Counted from the stretch's first letter, positions 22,449 to 32,149 are shown. The stretch: DNA of 49,464 nucleotides from Ruminococcaceae bacterium UBA1741 (GCA_002315685.1 DCHX01000024.1:1-49464), one strand, 5' to 3'. Program-made: numbers and translations. The notes: generated by a model from the sequence alone, not told the origin.

Positions 22449-23671
22449 TATTTTACCGTAAATTTAGTAATACTCTTTTTACCTTTTTTAACGATAATGC
22501 CCTCTTTCAGAGCATCCTCTGTAAAGATATGCGAAGGGTCGGTTATCTTTTGGTCATCAACCGAAACACCGCCTTGCTGAACAAGTCTGCGAGCTTCGCC
22601 GTTAGATGCACAAAGTCCGCCCTTTACCATAAGGGAAAGAATACCGATTTTATTGTCCTCTAAATCAGCCTTGTCAAGCTCTATTGTAGGCATATTTTCG
22701 TGGGAGCCTACACCCGCAAATACGGCTCTTGAAGTTTCCTGTGCCTTTTGAGCCTCTTCCTCGCCGTGAACAAGCTTTGTAAGCTCGAAAGCTAAAATTT
22801 CCTTTGCGGTATTAAGCTTAGCACCCTCCCACTTATCCATCTCGTCAATTTCTTCAAGCGGTAAGAATGTAAGCATTCTTATACATTTAAGAACATCGGC
22901 ATCGCCGACATTTCTCCAATACTGATAAAACTCATAAGGAGATGTCTTTTGAGGGTCAAGCCATACCGCACCGCCGACGGTTTTACCCATCTTCTTGCCT
23001 TCGGAATTAAGAAGAAGAGTAATTGTCATAGCATAAGCATCCTTACCCAACTTTTTACGGATAAGCTCGGTACCGCCTAACATATTAGACCACTGGTCAT
23101 CTCCGCCGAACTGCATATTGCAACCGTATTCTTTGTAAAGATGATAAAAGTCATAGCTTTGCATAATCATATAGTTAAATTCAAGGAATGAAAGACCTTT
23201 TTCCATTCTTTGCTTATAACATTCAGCTCTTAACATATTGTTTACCGAGAAGCAAGGACCTACCTCACGCAAAACATCAATATAGTTAAGTTTAAGCAAC
23301 CAATCGGCATTGTTTACCATTTGTGCTTTGCCCTCACCGAACTCGATAAAACGGCTCATTTGCTTCTTGAAGCAATCGCAGTTATGTTTTATAATTTCGG
23401 GTGTCATCATAGAACGCATATCGGTTCTGCCCGATGGGTCGCCTATGTAACCTGTACCTCCGCCTATAAGTGCCACCGGCTTGTTACCTGCCATTTGAAG
23501 ACGCTTCATAAGGCAAAGTGCCATAAAATGTCCGACATGCAAACTATCGGCAGTTGGGTCAAAGCCTATATAAAAGGTTGCCTTACCGTTATTGATAAGT
23601 TCTCTTATTTCATCCTCATCAGTTACCTGGGCAATTAAGCCTCTCGCAACAAGTTCTTCATAAATTCCCAT
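22448..23671 (-). CDS. tyrS: Tyrosyl-tRNA synthetase
   Basis: Class I aminoacyl-tRNA synthetase charging tRNA-Tyr. GFDPTADSLHVGHFMAL contains the HIGH-type motif, KMGKT is the KMSKS-type loop, FNYMIMQSYDFYHLYKEYGCNMQFGGDDQW is characteristic of TyrRS, and an S4 RNA-binding domain lies in the last 65 residues. Length 407 is normal. Its start is one base after the recN stop, and AGGAG lies within the recN end. Unlike many clostridial tyrS genes it has no T-box of its own. The tyrosine-type T-box in this window is in front of the ligase-Ior operon instead. Confidence 0.98.
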   Translation of the reverse strand: MGIYEELVARGLIAQVTDEDEIRELINNGKATFYIGFDPTADSLHVGHFMALCLMKRLQMAGNKPVALIGGGTGYIGDPSGRTDMRSMMTPEIIKHNCDCFKKQMSRFIEFGEGKAQMVNNADWLLKLNYIDVLREVGPCFSVNNMLRAECYKQRMEKGLSFLEFNYMIMQSYDFYHLYKEYGCNMQFGGDDQWSNMLGGTELIRKKLGKDAYAMTITLLLNSEGKKMGKTVGGAVWLDPQKTSPYEFYQYWRNVGDADVLKCIRMLTFLPLEEIDEMDKWEGAKLNTAKEILAFELTKLVHGEEEAQKAQETSRAVFAGVGSHENMPTIELDKADLEDNKIGILSLMVKGGLCASNGEARRLVQQGGVSVDDQKITDPSHIFTEDALKEGIIVKKGKKSITKFTVK

Positions 23672-23672
23672 A

Positions 23673-25331
23673 TTATTTACTCCTATCTAACAGCTCTTTC
23701 GCTGAATTATATAAATTTTCGGTAATTTCGGCACCCGACATAATTCTCGCAATTTCTTCAATTCTTTCATCATAGGAAAGAGGCAAAACGCTTGTATATG
23801 TCCTGTCGTTCTTTACACGCTTTTCTATCTTCAAATGATTATTTCCGCAAGAGGCAATTTGTGCTAAATGTGTTACACAAATAACCTGTCTTGAATTTGA
23901 AACTTTTTTAAGTTGAACTCCGACTTTTCCTGCCGCAATACCGCTAATACCCGTATCAATTTCATCAAAAATAAGTGTATCAACATCGTCCTTGTCGGCA
24001 AGAACGCTTTTTATAGCAAGCATTATTCTCGAAAGCTCGCCACCCGAAGCAATTTTATGAAGCGGTTTCGGTTCCTCGCCGACATTCGTTTTTACAACAA
24101 ATTCCACAACATCGCAACCGTGCTTTGTGTAAGTACCCTTGCCGATATTAACCGAAAACTCAACATTTGCCATATCAAGATATTTTAATATATCGGTAAC
24201 ATCCTTTGAAAACTTAGTTGCCGATTTTACTCTTGTTTCGGTAAGCTTTTCTCCGAGATTTATCAATCGTTCGGTAGATAAGTCAAGCTCGTCCGACAGT
24301 TTTTTAATGTATTCATCCGAATTATCAATACCCGAAAGTTCATCATTTGACTCTTTAAGCACAAGAAGTAATTTTTCTTCACTATCGCCGTATTTTCGCA
24401 TAAGCCTTGTAATATAATCAAGTCTTGCCGACATAACTTCCTTATCGTTTGCACAATTTTCCGACTTTGTTGCATACTTATCAATACCGTAAGCAATAGC
24501 TTCAAGCTCTGCCGAAATCCTACTCAAAGAATCGGAAAACTCGGAAATTTCCTTTGTGTTTATTGAAGATATACATTTAGTTGCGGTATTCACAAGCGAA
24601 ATAGCTCCGTCTTGGTCATCACCGCCCGAAAGCGCCGTATTTGCGTTATTTAGCGCCTTTGAAACCTTTTCGTAAGAATCTATGAGTGATAACCGTTCTT
24701 TTAGTTTATCACGCTCACCTACCGTTATATTGGCATTTTCAAGCTCATTTACTACATATTCAAGATATTCTTTTCGTTTTAACTTTTCATCCTCATTCGT
24801 TTCAAGCGCCGACAGTTTTTTTCTGATAGCATTAAGATTCTTAAATTCCTTATAATAATCGTACGACTCTTTTTCGTTATTTGCAACCTTATCAATATAC
24901 AAATAATGATTATCGGGGTTTAATAAGGACTGACTGTCGTGTTGCCCGTGAATATTAACAAGATTTTTCGATATTTCTTTAAGCACACCGACAGTAGCGG
25001 GTTTTCCGCCGATTTTTACCATTCCGCCCGAATTAGTCAGCACCCTCATAATAACAAGGTTTCCGTCCTCGTCTAACTCGTAACCGTTTTCCTCCAAAAT
25101 ATCCGTTGCCTCTTTTGAAAGATTTGTAAAGACCGCCGATACACTCGCCTTATCACAACCGGCACGAATTAAATCCTTGCTCGTTCTCTCGCCGAGTACC
25201 GCATTGATAGCATCAATTATTATTGATTTACCGGCACCGGTTTCTCCTGTCATAACATTAAATCCGTTTGACAAATCAATTTCGGTGCTTTCAATTACTG
25301 CAATATTTTCTATTCGTAAATATTTAAGCAT
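23673..25331 (-). CDS. recN: DNA repair protein RecN
   Basis: SMC-like ATPase acting in double-strand break repair. The 552-residue protein has the N-terminal Walker A (FNVMTGETGAGKSIIIDAIN), a central coiled-coil part, and the C-terminal signature and Walker B (HKIASGGELSRIMLAIKS, LIFDEIDTGISG). FVKTNVGEEPKPL and VTHLAQIA are also typical. It follows argR by 12 bases, a neighbour pair common in Firmicutes, and its end overlaps the ribosome site of tyrS. Confidence 0.97.
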   Translation of the reverse strand: MLKYLRIENIAVIESTEIDLSNGFNVMTGETGAGKSIIIDAINAVLGERTSKDLIRAGCDKASVSAVFTNLSKEATDILEENGYELDEDGNLVIMRVLTNSGGMVKIGGKPATVGVLKEISKNLVNIHGQHDSQSLLNPDNHYLYIDKVANNEKESYDYYKEFKNLNAIRKKLSALETNEDEKLKRKEYLEYVVNELENANITVGERDKLKERLSLIDSYEKVSKALNNANTALSGGDDQDGAISLVNTATKCISSINTKEISEFSDSLSRISAELEAIAYGIDKYATKSENCANDKEVMSARLDYITRLMRKYGDSEEKLLLVLKESNDELSGIDNSDEYIKKLSDELDLSTERLINLGEKLTETRVKSATKFSKDVTDILKYLDMANVEFSVNIGKGTYTKHGCDVVEFVVKTNVGEEPKPLHKIASGGELSRIMLAIKSVLADKDDVDTLIFDEIDTGISGIAAGKVGVQLKKVSNSRQVICVTHLAQIASCGNNHLKIEKRVKNDRTYTSVLPLSYDERIEEIARIMSGAEITENLYNSAKELLDRSK

Positions 25332-25343
25332 ACAAAACCGCCA

Positions 25344-25790
25344 TTACATCAGTTTTTTTATTTCTTCACAAAGGATTTTTGCATCATCTGCCGTATGGGT
25401 GATAATAAAAATCGTATCGTCTCCCGCAATCGAGCCTAACATAAGGTTTTGAAAAGCATTGTCAAGACAAACACAAACGCTTTGAGCCATACCCGAATAG
25501 CACTTAATAACCACATCATTCATAGCAAAATCAACATTTTTAACCGAAGAGCTTATTATTTGCTTATGATTAAGATTAAGCTGTTCCGTTCTTTGTTCAG
25601 AAGCGGAATAACAGTAATTACCGCTCGTATTACGGCTTTTAACAAGCTTTAATTCTCTTATGTCTCTTGATACGGTGGACTGCGTAACATTAAATCCGTA
25701 TTTATTAAGGGCATTTTGAAGGTCGTCTTGGGTACAAATTGAATCACGCTTTATAATTTCGAGAATTTTTTCGTGTCTTTTATTTTTCAT
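25344..25790 (-). CDS. argR: Arginine repressor
   Basis: ArgR/AhrC regulator of 148 residues. The N-terminal winged helix (KNKRHEKILEIIKRDSI and TQSTVSRDIRELKL) binds ARG boxes. The C-terminal hexamerisation domain has GSIAGDDTIFIIT, where the aspartates bind arginine. The longest frame starts at a TTG (25808), but AAGGA lies eight bases before ATG 25790, which is the family start. Placement between nadK and recN is conserved in Firmicutes and has no obvious metabolic meaning. Its targets are elsewhere. Confidence 0.96.
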   Translation of the reverse strand: MKNKRHEKILEIIKRDSICTQDDLQNALNKYGFNVTQSTVSRDIRELKLVKSRNTSGNYCYSASEQRTEQLNLNHKQIISSSVKNVDFAMNDVVIKCYSGMAQSVCVCLDNAFQNLMLGSIAGDDTIFIITHTADDAKILCEEIKKLM

Positions 25791-25808
25791 ATAAATATTC
25801 CTTTTCAA

Positions 25809-26648
25809 TTATACTATTTCGGAAAACTTCATAGAGAGTGTTTTATAAAAATTTCGTTCATTAAGTCTTACAAGCTCTACCGTATCACTCGATTTGGTAA
25901 TCGCAATTTTGGTTTTCGGCTTTACCGAGGCTACCTTTTTACCGTCAACCGAAAGATAAATCTCGGTTCTCTTTTTTGAATAAGCGGTAATATTAAGCGT
26001 CTTATCGGCACCTAACAAAATAGGCTTTGCCGAAAGAGAGTGAGAGCAAATAGGAGTAATGCAGAAGCATTCAGCCGATGGGTCAATAATAGGACCTCCC
26101 GCCGACATTGAGTATGCCGTAGAGCCGGTTGGAGTTGAAATGATAATTCCGTCAGCACGGTAATGAATATTATCATTTTCAATTCCCGTATAAACATCAA
26201 TTATTCTTGAAATAAAACCGCTTGTGATTACGGCATCATTAAGCGCATTATATACCGACTCGTTTCCGCTTTCGTCAGTAACCTTAATTTGCATCATCAT
26301 TCTTTTTTCGGTCTTGTAATCACCCGTTTTAAGCTTCTCTAAAAGCTTGTATTCACTTTGCTCGATATTCGCAAGATAGCCCATTCGTCCGGCATTTATA
26401 CCTAAAATCGGCTTTTTATACTGAGCCGCGCGTTTTGCATAACGGATTATCGTTCCGTCGCCGCCGATAGTAATTAGTATATCGCCCCTCTTAAAAAGTT
26501 CTTCTTCCGGGATAGACTCAAAATACGAGCAACAAACGCTTTCGGGTAAATATGCCTTAATGCCTATATCGTTAAAAAATACGCCGAGTCTTTCAAGCGT
26601 TTCAAGACATCCTCTTTTATCGACATTAGGCAAAACAGAAACTGTCAT
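25809..26648 (-). CDS. nadK: NAD kinase
   Basis: Phosphorylates NAD to NADP. The family GGDGT motif is in ITIGGDGTIIRYAKR, followed by GINAGRMGYLA, NDAVITSG, the substrate-binding segment GIIISTPTGSTAYSMSAGGP, and TPICSHSLSAKPILL. Length 279 residues from ATG 26648, which follows the tlyA stop by one base, with GGTGA six bases upstream. The longer frame, starting at 26711, reads inside tlyA and is rejected. Confidence 0.96.
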   Translation of the reverse strand: MTVSVLPNVDKRGCLETLERLGVFFNDIGIKAYLPESVCCSYFESIPEEELFKRGDILITIGGDGTIIRYAKRAAQYKKPILGINAGRMGYLANIEQSEYKLLEKLKTGDYKTEKRMMMQIKVTDESGNESVYNALNDAVITSGFISRIIDVYTGIENDNIHYRADGIIISTPTGSTAYSMSAGGPIIDPSAECFCITPICSHSLSAKPILLGADKTLNITAYSKKRTEIYLSVDGKKVASVKPKTKIAITKSSDTVELVRLNERNFYKTLSMKFSEIV

Positions 26649-26649
26649 A

Positions 26650-27465
26650 TTATTCACCGCTTTCATTAAGTTCTTTATACGATGCCTCAACAATACTTGT
26701 AGCATCAACATCTATATCACAATTTTTATTTGAATTTTCAATATAACACAAATATTCAATATTACCCTCGGGACCTTTAACAGGCGAAAAATCAATTCCC
26801 AAAAGGCAGTAACCGTTTTCTTTTACCAAACCGATTATTTTTTCTATAACGGCGATATGAACGCCTTTTTCCCGCACTACACCTTTCTTGCCGACATTTT
26901 CTTTTCCTGCCTCAAACTGCGGCTTTATCAGGCAAACCGCTTTGCCGTTTTCTTTTAGCAATGTTTTAAGAACCGGGAAAATATGCGACAGTGAAATAAA
27001 GGAAACATCCACACTCGCAAAATCAAGCGCATCAGGTACTTGCTCTTTTGTTACATACCTAAAATTAGTGCGTTCAAGGTTTACAACCCGCTCATCAGTG
27101 CGAAGCTTCCAAGCAAGTTGACCGTAGCCGACATCAATAGCATAAACTTTTTTTGCACCGTTTTGAAGCATACAGTCGGTAAAACCGCCGGTTGATGCGC
27201 CTATATCGGCACATATCGTATCATTAAGGTCGGGATTAAAAACCTTAATTGCTTTTTCAAGTTTAAGTCCGCCGCGGCTTACATATTTAAGGGTGTTACC
27301 CCTAACTTCGATACAGTCGTCGGGCTTAACCGTCATTCCCGCCTTATCGCATTTTTGATTATTAACATAAACTATACCTGCCATAATAAGTGCTTTGGCT
27401 TTTTCACGGCTTTCGGCATATCCCTTTTCAAAAAGGGCAACATCAAGTCTTGTTTTATCTTGCAT
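26650..27465 (-). CDS. tlyA: TlyA family RNA 2'-O-methyltransferase
   Basis: S4-FtsJ fusion of 271 residues. The S4 RNA-binding domain is at about 1-60 (RLDVALFEKGYAESREKAKALI). The Rossmann methyltransferase domain has the SAM-binding segment CADIGASTGGFTDCML and AIDVGYGQLAWKLR. TlyA methylates ribose of cytidines in rRNA in mycobacteria; the family is also annotated as hemolysin, which is probably historical. It overlaps the end of dxs by 11 bases, with GAGG inside dxs eight bases before its ATG. Confidence 0.93.
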   Translation of the reverse strand: MQDKTRLDVALFEKGYAESREKAKALIMAGIVYVNNQKCDKAGMTVKPDDCIEVRGNTLKYVSRGGLKLEKAIKVFNPDLNDTICADIGASTGGFTDCMLQNGAKKVYAIDVGYGQLAWKLRTDERVVNLERTNFRYVTKEQVPDALDFASVDVSFISLSHIFPVLKTLLKENGKAVCLIKPQFEAGKENVGKKGVVREKGVHIAVIEKIIGLVKENGYCLLGIDFSPVKGPEGNIEYLCYIENSNKNCDIDVDATSIVEASYKELNESGE

Positions 27466-29290
27466 TATTATTCCTCAATAATTCTTTAATGGAATCAATA
27501 TCAAATCCGTAATGTTTAAGCGAAGAAGTAACCGAAGCCTGAGGTACAAATTCGCCGTCAATAGCACGAATTTCATATTTTCCGACAAATCCGTTTTCAT
27601 TTAAGGCTACACAAAGGCTTTCGCCGATTCCACCCTTTTTTATACCCTCTTCGATAAAAATAACCCTTTTGTATTCTCTTAAAATATCCGGCAATTCTTT
27701 ATTTATAGGATAAATCTTATTAAGCTTTACTACCGATACATTTTCATCCTTTGAAACTTCAAGAACATTGGAAAAAATTCTTCCGTAAGTAACGATAACT
27801 ATGTCTTTTGAATTATCAATCAATGTATAATCATCCGAAAAATCAAGGTTACAATTTCCAAGCTCACAACCTCTCGGATATCTTACGGCACAAAGCTCTT
27901 TATCAGTAGATACAAGCCTTATCTTTTCTTCAAGCTCACTAAAATAGCAGGGCGAATAAACATTCATATTGGGAATAGAGGTCAAATACGAAACATCGAA
28001 TACACCCTGATGGCTTTCGCCGTCTTCTCCGACAATTCCCGCTCTGTCTATTAAAAATTTAACAGGTAGATTTTGGATAGCGCAATCGTGGATAATTTGG
28101 TCATATCCTCTTTGAAGAAAAGAAGAATACACCGCAAAAAACGGTATCATTCCGCCTTTTGCAAGACCTGCGGAAAAAGTAACAGCGTGTTGCTCGGCAA
28201 TACCTACATCAAAAAATCTATTGCGGTATGTAGTAGAAAAGTCGGTAAGTCCCGTGCCCATAGTCATAGCGGCAGTAACAGCGCAAACCTTTTCGTTCTC
28301 TTTTGCAATTTCGCAAAGTGTTTTTCCCGCAATATCCGAAAAAGTAGCTTTCCCGCTCGGTGTACAACCGGTTTCAATATCGAAAGGCGAAACACCGTGA
28401 TAATTTTTCGGCTTACTTTCAGCATAGGAATAGCCTTTACCTTTTGTAGTAATTACATGAATAACCGAAGGCTTATTATACTTTTCGGCAATTTTGAAAA
28501 GACCTTCCATTTCCTTTATGTTATGTCCGTCAACGGGGCCTAAATAGTTATATCCAAAGCTTTCAAAAATACTGCTGTTATAAAAAATGTGCTTAAAAAA
28601 TTCTTTGACATTATAAATAAAATTATTTATGTGATTACCTATAAAAGGTATTTTGGCAAGTATTCTCGAAACGGCAAACTTGAAGTTATGATATCTCGGT
28701 CGGTTGCGAAGCCTTGTAATCGCCCTTGACATAGAGCCTACATTTCTCGAAATAGACATTTTATTATCATTCAAAACAATAATAAAATTACCTCTCATAC
28801 TTCCCGCATTGTTAAGTCCCTCATAAGCCATACCGCCCGTAAAGGCACCATCACCGATTACGGCAACCGCAGTACCCTCTTCACCGCTTATTTTCTTTGC
28901 ACGGTAAATACCGTATGCTGCGGAAATAGAATTACTGCTATGCCCCGTAACAAATGGGTCGTGTTCACTCTCACTCGGCCGCATAAAGCCCGAAAGTCCG
29001 CCCTCGGTACGAATAGTAGAAAACTTGTCAAATCTTCCCGTTAGCAACTTATGAGTATAGCTTTGATGACCGACATCGAAAATTATCGCATCCTTTGGAG
29101 AAGAAAAAGCACGGTGTAAAGCAACGGTAAGCTCAACCGTCCCTAAATTAGAAGCCAAGTGGCCGCCGTTTTTAGCAACAGTATCAATTATTTCTTTGCG
29201 GATTTCTTCACATAAAATATTCAGTTGTGATTCATCAAGCTTCTTTACATCGTCAGGCGAATTAACAGTGCCCAAAATCTTTTTATCCAA
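27455..29290 (-). CDS. dxs: 1-deoxy-D-xylulose-5-phosphate synthase
   Basis: First enzyme of the MEP isoprenoid pathway, joining pyruvate and glyceraldehyde 3-phosphate with thiamine diphosphate. At 611 residues all three transketolase-type domains are present: GGHLASNLGTVELTVALH, the TPP motif VIGDGAFTGGMAYEGLNNAG, FDVGIAEQHAVTFSAGLAKGG and the C-terminal domain. The start is TTG 29290, preceded by AAGGGA. It lies between ispA and tlyA, so the pathway's entry and its prenyl transfer step are in one operon. Confidence 0.97.
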   Translation of the reverse strand: MDKKILGTVNSPDDVKKLDESQLNILCEEIRKEIIDTVAKNGGHLASNLGTVELTVALHRAFSSPKDAIIFDVGHQSYTHKLLTGRFDKFSTIRTEGGLSGFMRPSESEHDPFVTGHSSNSISAAYGIYRAKKISGEEGTAVAVIGDGAFTGGMAYEGLNNAGSMRGNFIIVLNDNKMSISRNVGSMSRAITRLRNRPRYHNFKFAVSRILAKIPFIGNHINNFIYNVKEFFKHIFYNSSIFESFGYNYLGPVDGHNIKEMEGLFKIAEKYNKPSVIHVITTKGKGYSYAESKPKNYHGVSPFDIETGCTPSGKATFSDIAGKTLCEIAKENEKVCAVTAAMTMGTGLTDFSTTYRNRFFDVGIAEQHAVTFSAGLAKGGMIPFFAVYSSFLQRGYDQIIHDCAIQNLPVKFLIDRAGIVGEDGESHQGVFDVSYLTSIPNMNVYSPCYFSELEEKIRLVSTDKELCAVRYPRGCELGNCNLDFSDDYTLIDNSKDIVIVTYGRIFSNVLEVSKDENVSVVKLNKIYPINKELPDILREYKRVIFIEEGIKKGGIGESLCVALNENGFVGKYEIRAIDGEFVPQASVTSSLKHYGFDIDSIKELLRNNNAR

Positions 29291-29305
29291 ATTAAAACTT
29301 CCCTT

Positions 29306-30181
29306 TTAATAATCACGAACAAGCAAATATTTAGTAAGCTCTTTTAATGTAGTGCTATCTGCCGAAAACGAATCAAGAATACAAATAGCCTCGTCGGTAA
29401 GCTCTCTTGCTCTTTTTCGACATTCTTCAAGACCTAATAAGCCGACCATTGTAGTCTTTTCGTTTCTATTATCACTTCCGACAGGTTTTCCGAGCTTTTG
29501 TTCATTAGCGGTATTATCAAGAATATCATCAACAATTTGAAAGGCAAGTCCTATCTTTTCGGCATAAAGCTCGGCTTTTTTAATATCCTCATCATTCGCA
29601 CCCGCTAAAACGGCACCGCAGCTACAAGCGATTTTAATAAGGGCACCCGTTTTAAGTAAGCATATTTCATTTAATAGTTCTTCGGTTATAGGTGCATCAT
29701 ACAGCGTATCAATAACCTGTCCGCCTATCATACCGTTAATTCCCGCATTAGCCGACAAAATGCCTAATGCTTTTACAACTAAGCCTTGGTCAATTCCGAC
29801 GGTTCTTGCCGCTACCCCAAAGCTTTCGGTAAGTAACGAATCCCCTGCTAAAAGTGCCATTGATTCTCCGAATTTAATATGGTTTGAGGGCTTTCCTCTT
29901 CGCATATCATCATTATCCATACACGGTAAATCGTCGTGAATTAAGGAGTAGGTGTGAATCATTTCGATAGCACAAGCAAAGTTATAAGCACATTCGTCAT
30001 TTCCTCCGCAAAGCTTATAAAACTCCAAAAGCAAAATAGGTCTTATTCTTTTTCCGCCTGCTAAAAGACTATATCTCGAAGCCTCAACAACATCCTTATA
30101 GTTTTTATCGGTTTGCGCTAAAAACATATCAAGACGCATATTTATTTTGTCTTGGTAATTTTTAAGTATCAAATCTATCAT
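29306..30181 (-). CDS. ispA: Short-chain polyprenyl diphosphate synthase (farnesyl type)
   Basis: Isoprenyl chain-elongation enzyme of 291 residues. The first aspartate-rich motif is DDLPCMDNDDMRRGKPSNH and the second is QIVDDILD. GGKRIRPILLLE holds the basic residues for isopentenyl diphosphate. The four-base spacing inside DDLPCMD is of the bacterial farnesyl/geranylgeranyl type. It overlaps the xseB stop by one base (TAATG) and is followed by dxs after 15 bases. Confidence 0.95.
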   Translation of the reverse strand: MIDLILKNYQDKINMRLDMFLAQTDKNYKDVVEASRYSLLAGGKRIRPILLLEFYKLCGGNDECAYNFACAIEMIHTYSLIHDDLPCMDNDDMRRGKPSNHIKFGESMALLAGDSLLTESFGVAARTVGIDQGLVVKALGILSANAGINGMIGGQVIDTLYDAPITEELLNEICLLKTGALIKIACSCGAVLAGANDEDIKKAELYAEKIGLAFQIVDDILDNTANEQKLGKPVGSDNRNEKTTMVGLLGLEECRKRARELTDEAICILDSFSADSTTLKELTKYLLVRDY

Positions 30182-30384
30182 TACGATTCTCCGTTTTCAA
30201 TATCGGTAAGATTAGATATTTTTTGTTTTGCTTCCTCTAAATATTTAGAGCAATCCTTTGAAATGGTAATACCCTTTTCAAAAAGCTTTATCGCCTCGTC
30301 AAGCGGTAAATCGCCTTTTTCCAAGAGTTCAACATTTTTTTCGAGTTCCTTTAACGATTCTTCAAAATTAAATTCTTTATTCAT
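30181..30384 (-). CDS. xseB: Exodeoxyribonuclease VII small subunit
   Basis: 67 residues, the normal size of XseB, with NFEESLKELEKNVELLEKGDLPLDEAIKLFEKG, a helical pair typical of the small subunit that assembles on XseA. It overlaps xseA by eight bases upstream and ispA by one base downstream, so expression of both subunits is coupled. Confidence 0.95.
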   Translation of the reverse strand: MNKEFNFEESLKELEKNVELLEKGDLPLDEAIKLFEKGITISKDCSKYLEEAKQKISNLTDIENGES

Positions 30385-31582
30385 TTGTTATCCTCTCTAC
30401 CCTGCAATCTGCATTTCCATCCGAAAATTTAACCTTAAACTCATCGCCGTTTTTCAGTTCATTTACGGATTTTATCGGTTTATCGTTTTTGAGAGCAATC
30501 GCAAAGCCTCGTTTAATGGTTTTAAGCGGACTTAAACTGTCTAAAAGATTAACCGAATTAAGAAGTCTGTTTTGCGAGTCTGACATAATCCTCTCGGTAG
30601 CATTATTAAGTCTGTTCGACAAATAATCAACCGTTTGCAGTTTTCTGTCAATTAACTCCTGCGGATTTTTAATAAAACGTGAAGACAAAACCGCTTTAAG
30701 CCTTAATTCGTTCTTTTCAACGAAATCATAAATAGCATTATTCAGTCGATTATTTAATGAATTCACCGATTCTTTGACGGTTTGAATATTCTCACTTGCT
30801 ATCATAGCGGCGGCAGTAGGTGTTGCCGCACGGACATCGGCTACAAAATCACAAATCGAAAAATCGGTTTCGTGGCCTACTGCGGAAATTACGGGAAACG
30901 GGGATTCGTAAATCTTACGCGCTAACATTTCATCATTAAACGCCGAAAGGTCTTCGGCACTTCCGCCGCCTCTGCCGATTATTATTGTATCAATATCTTG
31001 AAGCTTATACACCCTGTCAAGAGCTTTAAGCATACTGTCAACCGCAAAATCGCCCTGAACGAAGCAAGGGCAAACTATTATTTCGCAAAGAGGCATTCTT
31101 GCTTCAAGAGTTTTGCAAATATCGTGAAGTGCGGCACCTGAATCAGAGGTTATTACCGCTATTCTTTTAGGCATTTTATTTATCGGTCGTTTGGTTTCAA
31201 CTGAAAAAAGTCCCTCTTTTTCAAGCTTTTCCTTTACCATTCTGAACTTTGCCGATAAATCGCCCTCGCCGTACGGCACCATCTTTTCAGCATAAAACTG
31301 ATACTGACCGTCCTTCTCATACAGCGAAACTCTACCCGAAAGTATAACACGCATACCGTCCAAGGGCTTAAAATCAACCCTTAAAGCAGAGCTTTTGAAC
31401 ATAACGCAACGAATAGACGCATCGCTGTCTTTTACCGTAAAATACCAATGTCCGCTTGGGTAATTATTCTTAAAATTCGAAAGCTCTCCCTCAACCGACA
31501 CATAGCTTAACCTTTTGTCGCATTCAAGTAATGACTTTACATAAAGATTAAGCTGTTTAACCGAAATAGCCGAATTAAGCAT
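30377..31582 (-). CDS. xseA: Exodeoxyribonuclease VII large subunit
   Basis: Catalytic subunit of the single-strand nuclease, 401 residues. An N-terminal OB fold (ISVKQLNLYVKSLLE to GRVSLYEKDGQYQFY) is followed by the catalytic domain with RIAVITSDSGAALHDI, IDTIIIGRGGGSAEDLSAFNDE and SAVGHETDFSICDFVADVRAATPTAAA. The longest frame begins at 31666, inside nusB. ATG 31582, which overlaps the nusB end by eight bases, gives the family N-terminus. Confidence 0.97.
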   Translation of the reverse strand: MLNSAISVKQLNLYVKSLLECDKRLSYVSVEGELSNFKNNYPSGHWYFTVKDSDASIRCVMFKSSALRVDFKPLDGMRVILSGRVSLYEKDGQYQFYAEKMVPYGEGDLSAKFRMVKEKLEKEGLFSVETKRPINKMPKRIAVITSDSGAALHDICKTLEARMPLCEIIVCPCFVQGDFAVDSMLKALDRVYKLQDIDTIIIGRGGGSAEDLSAFNDEMLARKIYESPFPVISAVGHETDFSICDFVADVRAATPTAAAMIASENIQTVKESVNSLNNRLNNAIYDFVEKNELRLKAVLSSRFIKNPQELIDRKLQTVDYLSNRLNNATERIMSDSQNRLLNSVNLLDSLSPLKTIKRGFAIALKNDKPIKSVNELKNGDEFKVKFSDGNADCRVERITNE

Positions 31583-31976
31583 TTTCTGATTTTTTCGCAA
31601 CGGTTGATAAAATACCGTTAATGAACGAAGCATCCTCTTTTGTTGCAAATTTCTTTGCAAGCTCAACCGCCTCGTTTATCGAAACAGATACAGGAATACT
31701 GTCAATATAATTCATTTCGAAAATTGCAAGTCTTAAAATTGCAAGTGCCGTTTTTGAAATTCGGTTTATCGACCAACCGACCGCATTTTCGGAAATTTCC
31801 CTATCAATCGTTTGAAGATTTTCGTAAACCCCGAAAAACACCTGCTTAATATAGTCATCGGGGATAATTCCCCTTGCTTGCTCATCAACCTCTAAAATTT
31901 CGTTTAATGTGTCTTCCGAAAACTCTTTCTCAAAAATAAGAATAAATGCTTCCTCACGAGCTTGTTTTCTTGTCAT
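31575..31976 (-). CDS. nusB: Transcription antitermination factor NusB
   Basis: All-helical NusB of 133 residues that joins NusE in the rRNA antitermination complex. MTRKQAREEAFILIFEKEF is the typical N-terminal arginine-rich helix, and SVSINEAVELAKKFATKEDASFINGILSTVAK the typical C-terminus. The frame could extend to 32129, but that would run through the promoter. ATG 31976, with a weak GGTG ribosome site, is chosen by homology. It is the first gene of the 13-gene minus-strand operon. Confidence 0.95.
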   Translation of the reverse strand: MTRKQAREEAFILIFEKEFSEDTLNEILEVDEQARGIIPDDYIKQVFFGVYENLQTIDREISENAVGWSINRISKTALAILRLAIFEMNYIDSIPVSVSINEAVELAKKFATKEDASFINGILSTVAKKSENA

Positions 31977-32016
31977 ATTGCACCCACTTTGATATATTGA
32001 TATAATATTATATAGT

Positions 32017-32045
32017 ATTATACACCATTTTCTTCCGTTTTTCAA
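32017..32045 (-). promoter_or_regulatory. Promoter of the nusB-to-ttcA operon
   Basis: On the minus strand TTGAAA (32045-32040) and TATAAT (32022-32017) with exactly 17 bases between; a second TATAAT-like site follows. It is the only convincing promoter found for the 11 kb of tightly packed genes that follow. Confidence 0.85.
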
Positions 32046-32149
32046 TGAAAAATATGCATAATTTATGAATATATGCGAAAAATAAAGAATTCTGCGATTT
32101 ATGCAACTAAACATAACAAAACTACGCAAAATGTGTTATATGCAGTTGG

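Noticed and set aside
28073..28543. 156-codon plus-strand frame opposite dxs
   Set aside because: Basic, cysteine-rich shadow translation of the conserved dxs gene with no start signals.
32046..32149. Possible upstream extension of nusB through the intergenic region
   Set aside because: The open frame runs over a clear sigma-A promoter, and the extension has no similarity to NusB.
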